A DNA stretch of 64,000 bases, from NCBI GenBank assembly GCA_015680685.1, contig MNCI01005055.1:117644-181643 (forward strand), read 5' to 3'. The notes under the pieces are model-generated. The model saw nothing but the letters and a program-made list of their open reading frames with translations. It ran no database searches and was not told the origin of the DNA. This stretch comes from Gnetum montanum (lineage: Eukaryota; Streptophyta; Gnetopsida; Gnetales; Gnetaceae). Below, piece by piece: positions 33,830 to 45,066 of the stretch; positions within the stretch are counted from its first letter, which is position 1; every line of letters begins with the position of its first letter. The position numbers were made by a program, and so were the translations under genes.

Positions 33830-34823
33830 TGATGAGATGTGATCTGCACAAGCCATGATATCACGTATGCGATATCGAGGCCACTGCGATATTGCATCCC
33901 CTGCGATATCACGTACGCGATATCGCGTCATCCCCTACGATATCACGTACGCGATATCGCGGTCCGCCACAAAATCTATAAATAAGAGGCAGCACTCCCC
34001 TCATTTGGATATAGAGGTTAGAAGTAGCGAAGCTCTAGCGGATTGATCACCCCAGAGATAGAATATTTTCCCATGTGCCTGTAGTAGGAGTCCCCCAAGT
34101 GAATGGTTCTTTATTCGAGCAACTTTGTACCTGAACGCAAGTTGTGTACAAAAATAAAGACGAGCTTTGTGGATAAACCTTGCAGTACATGGATAGGTTT
34201 ATTTAATGTTATTTACTACTTTCCTAGTAGTGAGGCATGAGTACGACTTGGTTATGAGCATTGACGAATGTGTATGGCTAGCCAAGGAATTGGCTACTCA
34301 TCGCGATTAGATTATCTCAGCCTTATCTCCTAGAACGTGGGACAAGTACGACTTGATTACGAGCATCTACGGATGTGTACAGCTAGTCAAGGAATCAGCT
34401 GCTCGTCGCACTTAGGCTAGTTAGGTGCCTCAATACGACCGCTTCGAGCACGTGCGTTACGTGTGGTAATCCCAATAACGATTAGCATTTGGTAGCCACA
34501 ATTGCACAGTTTAGGGTGTGTACGGTAAGTGGGAATGGATGCTAATGCTAGGACTTAGTGTTGTAGTTAGAGTTAGTTTTAGTCTCTCAACCCTTCACCC
34601 TTTAGCATAGGAGATAAACCCATAAAAGACCAAAAAAATCATATACCTCGTACTTACTTAACCATACACCGTGACAACAACAAGTAATTCTAGGAAGACA
34701 ACGATTAATTAACCCCAAGTGTTCCTTGCGGCATTTAGGCATTTAGTCTATGGAGTTCAACTGGATCGCGTGTGCTATGCTCGTTTCATATGGTTGAGTG
34801 TAGGGGTACCTCACCACTCATCA
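33830..34823 (+). mobile_element. 3' LTR of element E
   Basis: It is 994 bp, colinear with the 5' LTR. Its U3 has about one extra palindromic unit (GATATCACGTACGCGATATC present twice, 33899-33960), which explains most of the 34-bp length difference. TATA box CTATAAATAAG is at about 33976. Confidence 0.93.
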
Positions 34824-34828
34824 CTAGC

Positions 34829-35050
34829 TTAACAAATAGGAAAAAAGAAGAATAGTACCTCACATAAATGACTTAAATTTTTTTATTTCTATATTGCATC
34901 ATTTAATTGCAAGCGAATTTTTGATTATGAAGTGGGTAATCCAAAATTGAAACAACCAAGTATTATGTTATAAGATTAGTAAGTAATGACTCATATACAT
35001 TATCAAAAAGAATAAAATTAGATGTCTTATTTGCATCAACATTAATAAAA
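34829..35050. other. Short intergenic stretch between elements E and F
   Basis: AT-rich, no ORF or repeat end recognised. It is probably the original insertion landscape. Confidence 0.5.
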
Positions 35051-35055
35051 GAAGG

Positions 35056-35901
35056 TGATGAGCAACGAGGTACCCCTACACCCAACCATCTGAATACGAT
35101 CATTCACGCATGATCTGGTCAAACTTCAAGGATTAAATGCTTATGCATTTATGCAAAACAAGGATGAGTTATGCGATCATTGTCTTCCTAAGCTTACTTG
35201 TAAGGCACAATTGTATGGTTAAGTAAACTCAAGGTATGTGATTTTTATTATTTAATGTTTTATGTTCTTGATGCTTAAAATAGAGAAATGAGGTAATTTA
35301 ATAACTAATTTGATTTAACTAATTAAATATTCTCTAACTAGTCCTAACATTAGCATCTATTCCCACTCTCCAAACACATCTTGAACTAGTGTAACACTAC
35401 TGGGATTACCAAACGCTAGTCATTACTAGGTTACCAAGTGTTCCACGTATGCTTGAAGTGGTCATGCTAAGTGTGCTAATTCATTGATAATTAATAGCTC
35501 AATAGAAATAACATTATTTAACTAATGAGAGCATCAAATAACAGTAAATAACATTAAATGAAATAATTAAGATTTTCTGAATGTTGCAAGATTTATTACA
35601 AAGTTTTTCTGTATTTCTGGACACAAGGTGTGCTCAGGTACAAAATGCTCAAATAAAGATCCATTCACTTTATAACTCCTACTATGGGCACTTAGAAATA
35701 ATTCTAATTCTGGAATAGAAAAACTACAAGAATTCGGCTAAGGACTAGAAAAACTAATGCAAAACCAAGTGCCCCTATCTCTTATTTATAGGCAACAAGA
35801 CAGGTTCCGACATTGCATGTCCAATATCACTTCGACATCTTCGATATCCCGTATCTAATATCTAGGGCCTGATATCGAGGGTCTAATATCGAGACTCATC
35901 A
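35056..35901 (-). mobile_element. 3' LTR of element F
   Basis: 846 bp, TGATGAGCAACGAGGTACC... to ...GACTCATCA. U3 at the right end has GATATC-type words (35810-35895), and TTATTTATAGGC (about 35790) gives a minus-strand TATA box. Confidence 0.9.
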
Positions 35902-35937
35902 TACTCCCATGATTGAATGAAAACTCATCCTCAAGTT
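35902..35937 (-). promoter_or_regulatory. Polypurine tract and pre-PPT hairpin of element F
   Basis: The minus strand reads AACTTGAGGATGAGTT (35937-35922) and then AATCATGGGAGTA next to the LTR. The hairpin stem is slightly imperfect compared with B and E. Confidence 0.75.
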
Positions 35938-37900
35938 CTTTACAAAATATTGGGAAGGTATGGGATTTTTGACTAAATGATGACTGATGGTGACATGGAA
36001 TGATAGACTCAAAGTGCTCAGTGAATAGATTGACAAACGTATTAGAACATTGGTATTCATAACCATTATGGTGAACACTTTACATAGATGATATCCAGAC
36101 CCTCATTTGACAACTTGAAGAGAGAGAGAGAGAGAGAAAAGAAAATGAGGCACGTTGCTATCGATGTCAAAAATATGCACATCATTGTTCATCCATGGCC
36201 ATATGACCTAGCTTGTTCCTTGCATAAATGCTCTTACTCCAGTCCATCCTGAGTGCTCCCTCCTATCCTAGTCCATTATTCATGTGATCTCCATCTGCAC
36301 ACACAACACAATCATGAATTAGCAAGGATAGATAAGATATAATGTAATTGATACCTTGCCTTGATATGAAGCACATTGGCTAGGTTGTGGATATGACAGA
36401 TATTGTGTTAGAGGTTTGTAAGTGATAACTACCCGAGGTGTAGGGGTGAGATAAGTAATGAAATGGGAAATTTTACGACAGACCCCCATGATTAAGAGCA
36501 AACATCTAGTAGCAATAGGATGGAAAATGAAAGAACAAGGAAGATTAGAGAAATAACAATGGTGAAGCCAATAAAACAAAAAACAAAAATGAATGTCATG
36601 GATGGGGTGAAATGAGAAATAGTTGATTGCAAGAAATGTTTAAGGGAAAGAACATAACCATTGCACCAAAAAGGAATGCCAGTGGATCCTCCCTAAAGTA
36701 GGCTCATGCCATTTATGCCCTAACAAACACACAAACCAAAGAGTCTGTAGGCTCTAGGAATAACATATGGAGACAATAGTTAAGAAGTCACCCACAAGAA
36801 TTTACCAAATAATAACAATGCATCGACCAAGATATAGACTAATCATAAAATTGGAAATGAGGTAGAATACCAGAACCAATATGGAAAGAGAAGAGAGGAT
36901 GCAATGGAATCCCAAAATCAAAGTTGTGTAAAGTCCCTTGTGTATTATGTGGTTAAGGTGACTTAATAAAATTCAGTCCAAATCTAGATTAGAACTAACC
37001 ACATCCAGTGACCTCGCATCAACACACTTGACCAACCCATCCTCTTAAAGTAGCAAGAATGCTTCCATAGAGCCACCACCATTCCAATAAGAGAAGAATA
37101 GAAAAGCAGGAAAGGAGAAAGGGCCTTAGTTAGAGGAAACCTTCGGGCATGGGTAACATGTCTTTCCAATGCCATAACTAGTGCTTGTAGCCCATGTTCC
37201 TTAATTATGTCTAAGGGGTGTTCTTTGAATTCTCACTAGTTTTTTTTTTCAAGTAAAAACCACATCATGCAAAAACTTATTTGATTTAGTCAACTTCCTA
37301 ATATTTCTCAATAGAAGAATGGTGGAAAACCTATGACAAACATTCAAGTACCCAAGAGAATAGCCAGCACAAATGCATCGAATCCCCTTGAAGTTACATC
37401 CTTTTCAATGCATTTGAATCTTTCATTGGTTTGAAGAATACCAAGCCACCAATTCATTAATAGGTTTGTTTAGAAAAAGGAACAGTACAGTTCCAAAACA
37501 AAGGGAGACCATAGAGTTGAATAGATGAATGGATGACATGGACTCATTGCCTATTTTATCAAAAGAAACCATATCTTAGCATCAACGTTGAAAGTCAAAT
37601 GTAAAAACCAAACATTAGCAATCAATACTATTATAGTACAATCCACCATCATGAGCACTTATTATATGATGAGTGAGAGTAAATTAAAAATAATATAACA
37701 GAGAAATAAATAGTGAAAATTTTAACGATGGTGTAAACCAAAATCAAGTAAATATGAAAAATGTGTAAAACATAAAAGAAAAAAGAAACTGAGAGCTTAG
37801 AATGACTAACATTGACGGCCATCTTCCCCACAACTGAGTTGGAAGGAGGAGATCTGAAATAATGAGTAGGGCTGTCCATCAACAGAGGTAGTGAATAACC
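35938..37900 (-). other. 3' untranslated region of element F
   Basis: No gene is supported. It holds an AG microsatellite (about 36119-36137), an internal PPT-like tract (36479-36494, minus-strand AATCATGGGGGTCT) and the conserved module (36673-36722, CCTACTTTAGGGAGGATCCA on the minus strand). A region near 37000-37200 aligns with 32540-32680 of element E. Confidence 0.75.
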
Positions 37901-37909
37901 AATATGTCC

Positions 37910-39640
37910 AAGGAATGATCAGATGTCTTTTATAGTTTTAGGCTAACAAGTGACTCCTTGGATGACTTTAATTTTTTCAAGATCTACCTCCATCCTTGTT
38001 TGTGAAATTTTAGGCCCTAATACAATGCCCTCTTGGACTATTAAATGGACTTTTTGCCAACTAAGCCTTAGGTTGGTTTCAACACATCATTTCAGTACTT
38101 GTTCTAATCAATCTAATGCTTGTTCAAAGTTTGCTCCATAGGTGAAGAAATCGTCCATAAAAACCTCCATACCATTCCCTATTTGCTATGAAATATACTA
38201 AGAATGAGATGTTGAAACATTGTTGGAGCATTGCACAAGCCAAATGGCATTTGCCTATATTCAAATGTTCCCCAAGGACTTGTGAATGTAGTCTTGGCTT
38301 GATCTTCTAGTGCTATTTGAATTTGATTGTATCCACTATAAGAATCCAGAAAACTATAGTCGCAATGCCCTGCAATGGTATTTAAGACTTAGTCAATAAA
38401 TGGTAATGGGAAATGGTATTTAAATGTTGCAATTGGCAGTAGCCTAAATTCTATACACACCCTCCATTTACCTCCATTTTTAGGCACAAGACTAATGGAT
38501 TAACCCATTCACTGTCAGCAATGGGGTAGATGAACCCTGCTTTTAGAAGTTGTTCAATTTCTTCTTTAACTACTTTCTTAAGCTTTAGGTTAAATCATCT
38601 TTGTGGTTGTCATCGAGGCTTCATAGAGGGGTCAATGTAGATTCTATGTTGGCATTTCCTAAGATCTATTCTAGTTAAGTCAAGATATGACCAAGCAAAG
38701 GATTTTGACCATTTTTTCACCATCTTCAGTAGTTTTTCTTTTTTTGAGGAGTGAGATTAGCATTAATGATTACTAATTTTTCATTCTTGAGAAATGCATA
38801 CTCTATACCAATGGACAATGGTTTTAATTTGAGGGTCTCTTACTTAAACTCATCAAGGATTTCCAACTTCCCGTAGTTGATATTTTCAGTGTCAGTACTT
38901 GGAAGTTGGCAATGGACTTGCTCTAATGTATCTATGCTATTAATATAGGCACAAGTCAAGCTCTCAATTGGTTTTATGCATATAGTTGAATTGCTCTCTT
39001 GGCCAACTATCAGCCACTAGGTGCTTTCCTATCTTATGGCTACTACATACAAGCATCTTTGTATGTCAATTACATGTGCATACTAGTTGCATACAAGCAA
39101 TGTTAAGTGTTGTACAAACCAGGACTTCTACATGCAATTGCACCTTGTGTCACTGTATGCGATGCTTGGAACTTTCTTCTTCTCGATCTTTCCAAACGTA
39201 TTTTCTTTTGATATCTCTAGGGAAAGATCATGTATTCCTAGGCACACATCAATTGTACGTAGCCATGCTTTTCCCATTATGATTGGAAAGTTCCCCTAAC
39301 AATTGTTGACATGGATCACTAGGAAATTAGCTGGATATGACCACCCATAAATAGTGGTGACAATGTCCTTCACTAGTCCCAATGGAACAGTGATGGACTG
39401 GTCGGCCAACTCTAAATGAATGTTAGGTAGGTTCCAGGCTTTATACATTTCCTTGGAGATCAACATTACACCAAAACCTAAATCCAAAAGAGCTTTTCAA
39501 GGCTTATTTCCAGTGATTTACAAATAAATAAGAGGATTTCCAAGATCATAGAATTTCCTAGGAAGATGACCAGCTTTAATCCAGTCAATGATGCCATGGG
39601 TTAACATGATAGTATGCATTGGGTGCAGTCTTTGGTTCGA
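37910..39640 (-). pseudogene. Protease and partial reverse transcriptase of element F
   Basis: Protease-like sequence includes HLELADQSITVPLGLVKDI and TIYGWSYPANFLVI (39487-39296), parallel to element E. A linker follows. RT motifs are readable on the minus strand: MPFGLCNAPTMFQ near 38.25 kb, FMDDF at 38161-38147 (the catalytic YMDD-type box, with Phe first as usual in Athila), EGIVLG.KIS about 38.0 kb and FLGHIGY at the break. Frames shift and stops occur, so it is dead. RNase H and integrase are deleted. Confidence 0.8.
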
Positions 39641-39959
39641 AAGAAGCTTTAAAGATTTGAATGATGGCAAGGTGTTTGGAAAATTACCCACTTGTGGTCG
39701 TAAGGACTTGATTGGACTATTGGTTCTAAAGAAATATCTCTTATTTGATCAATTTTCCAAACCAATAGTAAGTTGAGGGTTGATAGCCCTTGTAGCGTTA
39801 TGTTGCTGCAGCTGGGTAGGAAGCTTGCCCTACATAGTTGGAGCAAGTGATAATGGAGTTGAGGGTGGAAGAGATGCAGACAAATGAGAGGGATAGTACA
39901 CATGTGAAACATCACCCCAAGAAGAAGAAGTTCTATAGTACTTGAGGGTCTAGTAGTGA

Positions 39960-41787
39960 GGTTGAGGAGTGACGTAACTAGTAGATTTACATGGAGAGAT
40001 TAGCTGCTAAACGGAATACCCGTATGGGTCAAGTTGACAATAAGGGTATTGTTGACGTGGTAGTGACATTCCCCATGATTGTGGATGTTGCCACTATTGA
40101 TACTATTCATTTAGTTGTGGTGGAGCTTCACTTGGATAATATGTCAAGGGTTGGTGAACAGCCTTGGGTTACCTTGAGGATAAGGTAACCTTCTGGGTGT
40201 TTGTCGTCTTTTTAACCATGGCTTTAGTGCATACATCCCAGACTCTTGCAAATGTGACACTATTGGGAAACATCCTTTAGGATGGTTATATTAGCATATC
40301 TCACATCTCCATCATTGTCTATGTCTAAATCCACAACCTCTTCAATGATGGCAACTTTTCCTTTACCCTTGTGACGTGCATACTCAACTTCTTTCTTTTT
40401 CTTTCTCTCTTTATCACTACTTTGTTCTCTAGACTCTTCTACTATTTTTAGAATAGTTTAAAATTTATCATCCAGGGAGTTCCACACTTGATCTACCTTT
40501 GTCGATACTTTTGATGCAAATTTTTGAATGGCCAAAGTCTTTCTATTCACCATCTCTTCAAGTGGTGACTCTTCTCCATATTTGCAAAATCTAATTTCCT
40601 TCTTTCAGAGGGAAGGATCTCTATTATACTACTCTGCACTTTCTCATTTCCTCAACTCACCTTCCTCCTTGGCAACTTGCTCTAACAATCTTTGTATTTG
40701 ATGGGCTCTGAGCTCAGATAGCCTTCCTTCAGCATAAGTCCCAGGTGTTCTTCATGTTTTGAGGATCAGCATTATATCCTCCTTCAAATTGTGGAATGTT
40801 ATTCATGTCTAGTTTTTTGATCCTACCATCTTTCTGGTGCCTTTTTGGGATCCTAACAGCCTTTGTTATATCTAACATACTTCGGCTGGTGAATAGGGGT
40901 TCATCATGATCATGTTGTCTATGGTGTCTATGATGCCTATGTTGTTCCCTACTCTCCCTTCTTTCGTGATGTGTCTCTCTGGAATGTCCTAGACCCCTTT
41001 CTTTACTATTTTTTCTGTGATTTCTATTTTGCTTACCCTTGTCCTCATGGTCTTTCCCTTTGTGACTATGTTCAAATCCCCAAAGAGAGGGAGAAGCAGA
41101 TGATGGAGGTGAAGAAGAAGGAGGACCGACACCATGGTAGCGTGTGTCACCTTCTTTCTGGTGGTTGTGGCCTCAATCGCAGTTACAATCAAAATGTCTA
41201 TCATTGTCATGTGTTCATGTTTCTTTTTCAAACCCTTTGTGTTTGTTAGTACCAAAACCTATGTTATGAATGGTTGAGTGAAGATTCTGATACACAACTC
41301 CTTAACCGAAGTCAATGAGAGGAACATCGTTTTGTGGCAAACCTCCCAAGATAGGTTCACCACCCTCATTTTCACTTAGGACATACGGGACATCCTAAGA
41401 CCACTTCCCCTTTATGGATTTGTAATGTCTCTCGTGTTGCCAATCTTTTTGGCGTTGTGCCTTCGTGGGTCGATAATCTCTCGAATCTTGTTCATGCACA
41501 ACGTACTCTGATTGTCCATGCTACATACCAATTCGTGTGAGAGCACGAAGAAGCATGCCCAGGATTGAGCGATCGGGAGGTAACACTATGTTACCTTCTA
41601 AATCATGCCATCATAGTTATTCATCCTAGTGGAGGATAAAGGTAAAGTTTGATATATATTCATCAGTATGAGCGTATACCATGCGAAATTGTTGGGGCAC
41701 TGGTAGATCATCATGTGCACTCCGCATCCGATTATTCATGGTGTCAGACCTAGTCAGTGAAGCACTCTCATAAGAAAAAGGAGACAT
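39960..41787 (-). pseudogene. gag of element F (Athila-like)
   Basis: A start at 41787 (MSPFSYESASLTR) is followed by VYAHTDEYI, parallel to VYTHPDEYI in element E, an Arg/His-rich basic stretch (41255-40900), a gag core worn by deletions, and a Pro/Tyr-rich tail near 40.1-39.8 kb. Multiple stops and frame changes are present. Most of the central gag helix region of E is missing between about 40.8 and 40.7 kb. Confidence 0.65.
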
Positions 41788-41904
41788 GATTGATTATTCA
41801 GTGTGCAATACCCTTTTTCAGTAATTATAGGATAATTAACTCTAAGGGTTCGTTCCAACAATGGAAACATTTCCTAAGTTCTAATCAGTACACAAACAAC
41901 AAAA

Positions 41905-41922
41905 TCCCCAACAATAGTGCCA
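41905..41922 (-). promoter_or_regulatory. Primer-binding site of element F (tRNA-Asp type, degenerate)
   Basis: The minus strand reads TGGCACTATTGTTGGGGA one base after the 5' LTR. It is related to the tRNA-Asp complement by a few changes, mostly transitions. Confidence 0.78.
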
Positions 41923-41923
41923 A

Positions 41924-42755
41924 TGATGAGTGGCGAGGTACCCCTATGCCCAACCATATGAATATGAGTGTTCACATGCGATCCGGTCGAACTCCAAGGA
42001 TTAAGTGCTTATGCACCTACGCAGAACAAGGATGAGTTATGTGATCGTCGTCTTCCCAAGTTTACTTCTAAGGCACAATTGCATGATTAAGTAAACACAA
42101 GGTATGTGATTTTTTTTATTTTATGTTTTATGTTATTGATGCTCAAAAGAGAGAAATGAGGTAATTTAATAACTAATTTGATTTAAATAATTAACTATTC
42201 TCTAACTAGTCCTAACATCAGCATTCGTTCCCACTCTCCGGACACATCTTGAACTAGTGTAACACTACTAGGATTACCAAACACTAGTTGTTACTAGGTT
42301 ACCAAGTGTTCCACGTATGCTCGAGGTGGTCATGCTGAGTGTGCTAATTCATTGATAATTAATAGTTCAATAGAAATAACATTGATTAACTAATGAGAGC
42401 ATCAAATAATAGTAAATAACATTAAATGCGATAATTAAGCTATTCTGAATGTTGTAAGGTTTATCACAAAGTTCATCTTTATTTCCAAACATAAGGTGTA
42501 CTCAGGTACATAATGCTTGAATAAAGATCTGTTCACTTTATGACTCCTACTATGGGCACTCAGAAATAATTCTAAATCTGAAATAGAAAAACGACAAGAA
42601 TTCGGCTAAGGACTAGAAAAACTAATGCAAAACCAAGTGCCCCTGTCTCTTATTTATAGGCAACAAGATAGGTTTTGACATTGCATGTTCGATATTGCTT
42701 TGGCATCTCCGATATCATGTATCCAAGATCAAGGGTCCAATATCGGAAGTCATCA
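41924..42755 (-). mobile_element. 5' LTR of element F
   Basis: 832 bp, TGATGAGTGGCGAGGTACC... to ...AAGTCATCA. It is colinear with the left LTR along its length, including the R/U5 text and the TATA segment TCTTATTTATAGGC (about 42648). Confidence 0.9.
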
Positions 42756-43125
42756 AAAGGCATTGCAAATTTATGATCTTTATCTAGTAAATGTGCATTA
42801 TGAGAATCAATAGAAAGTTCTACATCCATAAATGAAGCAAAAATTTGATCATCAGTAAGAGAAGTTAGGGGACATTTAGAATCTCCTATAGAGGAATGAT
42901 AATTCTAGATAAATTAGATTCACATATGCAACTCTCGAGATTCATAAAATTTCAAACACTTGCCTACAAAAGAGGAAACCCTCTATATTTACAAACTTCA
43001 AAGACTTGGCTTGTAGAAAGAAACCCTTGAAAATTTCACACTTAGCTTGCAAAATACAACTTCAACTCAGTATATACCTTCAAACATCATGTATTATATT
43101 ATATTCAAAAGATAAGCATCACCTA

Positions 43126-43345
43126 TTATTTAAATATTTATCATCATCATAACCTTGTTCTAACAAAATGGGGTTGGCTACACGAGTTTTTTTTAGCCAT
43201 TCACTTCGATGAAGAGCTATATCTTTGTTTATTTATAATTTCTTCATATCCTCTTTAATCTTTTTTTATCATGCCTTTTCTGGTCTTCCTTTTGCTAGCT
43301 TTTTTGGAACAATGATGTAGCAACCTTTTTCTATAAGCTTGTTGG
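43126..43345 (-). mobile_element. 3' end fragment of an RTE-type LINE
   Basis: The minus-strand translation has KLAKGRPEKA, IKEDMKKL, KDIALHRSEWLKKTRVANP, the usual C-terminal signature of plant RTE-clade LINEs (compare GRP.KTW...KDL...ALDR.EW...I.VADP). It ends in a TGATGATGATAA-type simple tail. It is 5'-truncated and only about 220 bp. 42761-43125 before it shows nothing recognisable. Confidence 0.6.
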
Positions 43346-44946
43346 TTGGTATTCCTTGCACATGCCTAAGCTATGATTTAGATATTATATATATATATAT
43401 AAGGAGGGGTAGACTCTCAAACTTGAAACTGTTTTAACTATATGTAACCCCCACCTTCCGTACTTTTCAAACAATAAGTTCATCACTTTAATCATATCTC
43501 AAAAGCCCATAATGAAAAGAAAAAAAAAGCTTTAAAATGGATTTAAAATAGCTTTATGATTAAAAAAAGACTTATTAATTGTAATGAAAGAAATGTTATT
43601 TTTATTTTTTAATCACAAGCAATGACTTTTCTTATACGTTAGACATAGAAATTTGAAATTTCGTTCGTTATCCCCTGTTTTCTTTCCTTATGTTAAGTGA
43701 GTCCAACATCAAGGTTGATCTAGTTTCTCAATAATATCTACAAAAGCTGAAAGTATGTAAGACTCTGTAGGTTAGAAATGTGTACAGACCTCAGCTTTAC
43801 AACTTACATGCAATGTTCTGCATCACACAGGTTCAAACGCAGGTTCATATTCAACACAATTCTCCACCGAGGAAGAAGATTCAGAGCCTGGGATCAAGGT
43901 ACAGGACCCAGAGTTAGCCCTTCTATTAATGCCCAAATGCAGTGCACAAGAAGCTGAGTTTGCAGAAATACCAATGTAAGACAACGCATTTTCTTGGACT
44001 GCCAAAGCCCCGCTTAATATTTCCATGACTTCCTTAATACCTGGCCTCAAATGTGCTTCCGATCTTACACATTTCAGGGCCAGCACAGTCACCATTGTCA
44101 CCATTGCTATAGAGTTTATGCTCGCAAAATTTTCTTTCAATCTACTGTCAATTATGGCGGAAAGCTGGACATTCTCGGGGTCCTCTGTATCAATACATGA
44201 CTTTACCTGTTCAAGATACATGATAATTTGGCTTTTAAATAATAATATCCGACAATTTCATGGAATGCTTATAATATTCAAATAATCAGTTTTGGTTGGT
44301 TCTTAGTGAATATCCAACTGACAATACTAATTTGGTCTTCGCTTAAGCTGACGTCAATGGGTTGTCTGCCACACGATTTCCAGCAGAACCACTCCGACGA
44401 TATATATATATCATTTTTTTCAGTAAGCATGTCATGTAATACCTGCCAATATCATTTTCTTCATTATTATATGGTTTAAGAACTGACATTAGATTACTGC
44501 AATTATAGATTTACGGTGGAGTATCTGTTGTCTACAAACAGGGATAAGGGATAAGGCATAGTTTTTACCATGGATCCAGGTATCCTGGTGTGCCTTTAAC
44601 AGTGGTTCTTATGTGGGAAACATTCTCAGCTATTCCTCTGGAGATACCCAAATCCGAGAGCTTTCCTTTGAGAGTTTTGTCAATCAAGATATTCGCAGAT
44701 CTCAAATCTCTGGATTATCCCGGGTTTGCATTGCAGGTGCAGCTAGTGCAGCCCTTGAAATATGATTTCTTAAAAAATGGGGAAAAAGGTCAGGGCATAC
44801 TTCATTATTTGAATAAAAAGTTCAAACTTCAAACAGGCCTGTAGCTATAAATGACAATTATATGGAGGGTGATCTGAAGTCTGTCCTTCCACCGTAGTTC
44901 GAAATGGCATTTTTCCTCATCTGTAATAAAAATGTTAGTTCAGTTC

Positions 44947-45066
44947 GGCCTGCAGAGCTCCCTTGTTTAGGAGTTAAAAATAAAAATAAAATAAAATAAT
45001 ATCCATGGCCTGCAGAGCTCCCTTGTTTAGGAGTTAAAAATAAAAATAAAATAAAATAATATCCAT
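44947..45066. repeat. Exact 60-bp tandem duplication in kinase pseudogene intron
   Basis: 44947-45006 and 45007-45066 are identical (GGCCTGCAGAGCTCCCTTGT...AATATCCAT). Perfect identity implies a recent event or an assembly duplication. Confidence 0.95.

Larger units (their letters stand above)
27474..34823 (+). mobile_element. Element E: non-autonomous TR-GAG-like LTR element (gag+PR only)
   Basis: Complete structure: 5' LTR 27474-28433, PBS 28435-28452, gag-protease 28575-31897, 3' untranslated region, PPT 33820-33829, and 3' LTR 33830-34823. The 5-bp duplication CTAGC is exact (27469-27473 and 34824-34828). RT, RNase H and integrase are absent: protease is followed by about 440 bp of linker and then noncoding DNA. 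This matches the class called TR-GAG (terminal-repeat elements with gag). The gag-PR is Athila-like, as is the primer site. Confidence 0.9.
35056..42755 (-). mobile_element. Element F: Athila-like element with gag-PR-partial RT
   Basis: LTRs at 35056-35901 (3') and 41924-42755 (5'), PBS 41905-41922 and PPT beside the left LTR define a minus-strand element. Target duplication is GAAGG/AAAGG (35051-35055, 42756-42760), one mismatch. The interior has gag, protease and an RT segment. RNase H and integrase are gone: RT similarity stops abruptly at about 37.9 kb and untranslated sequence follows. It is the copy in this window that best ties the family to Athila. Confidence 0.87.
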
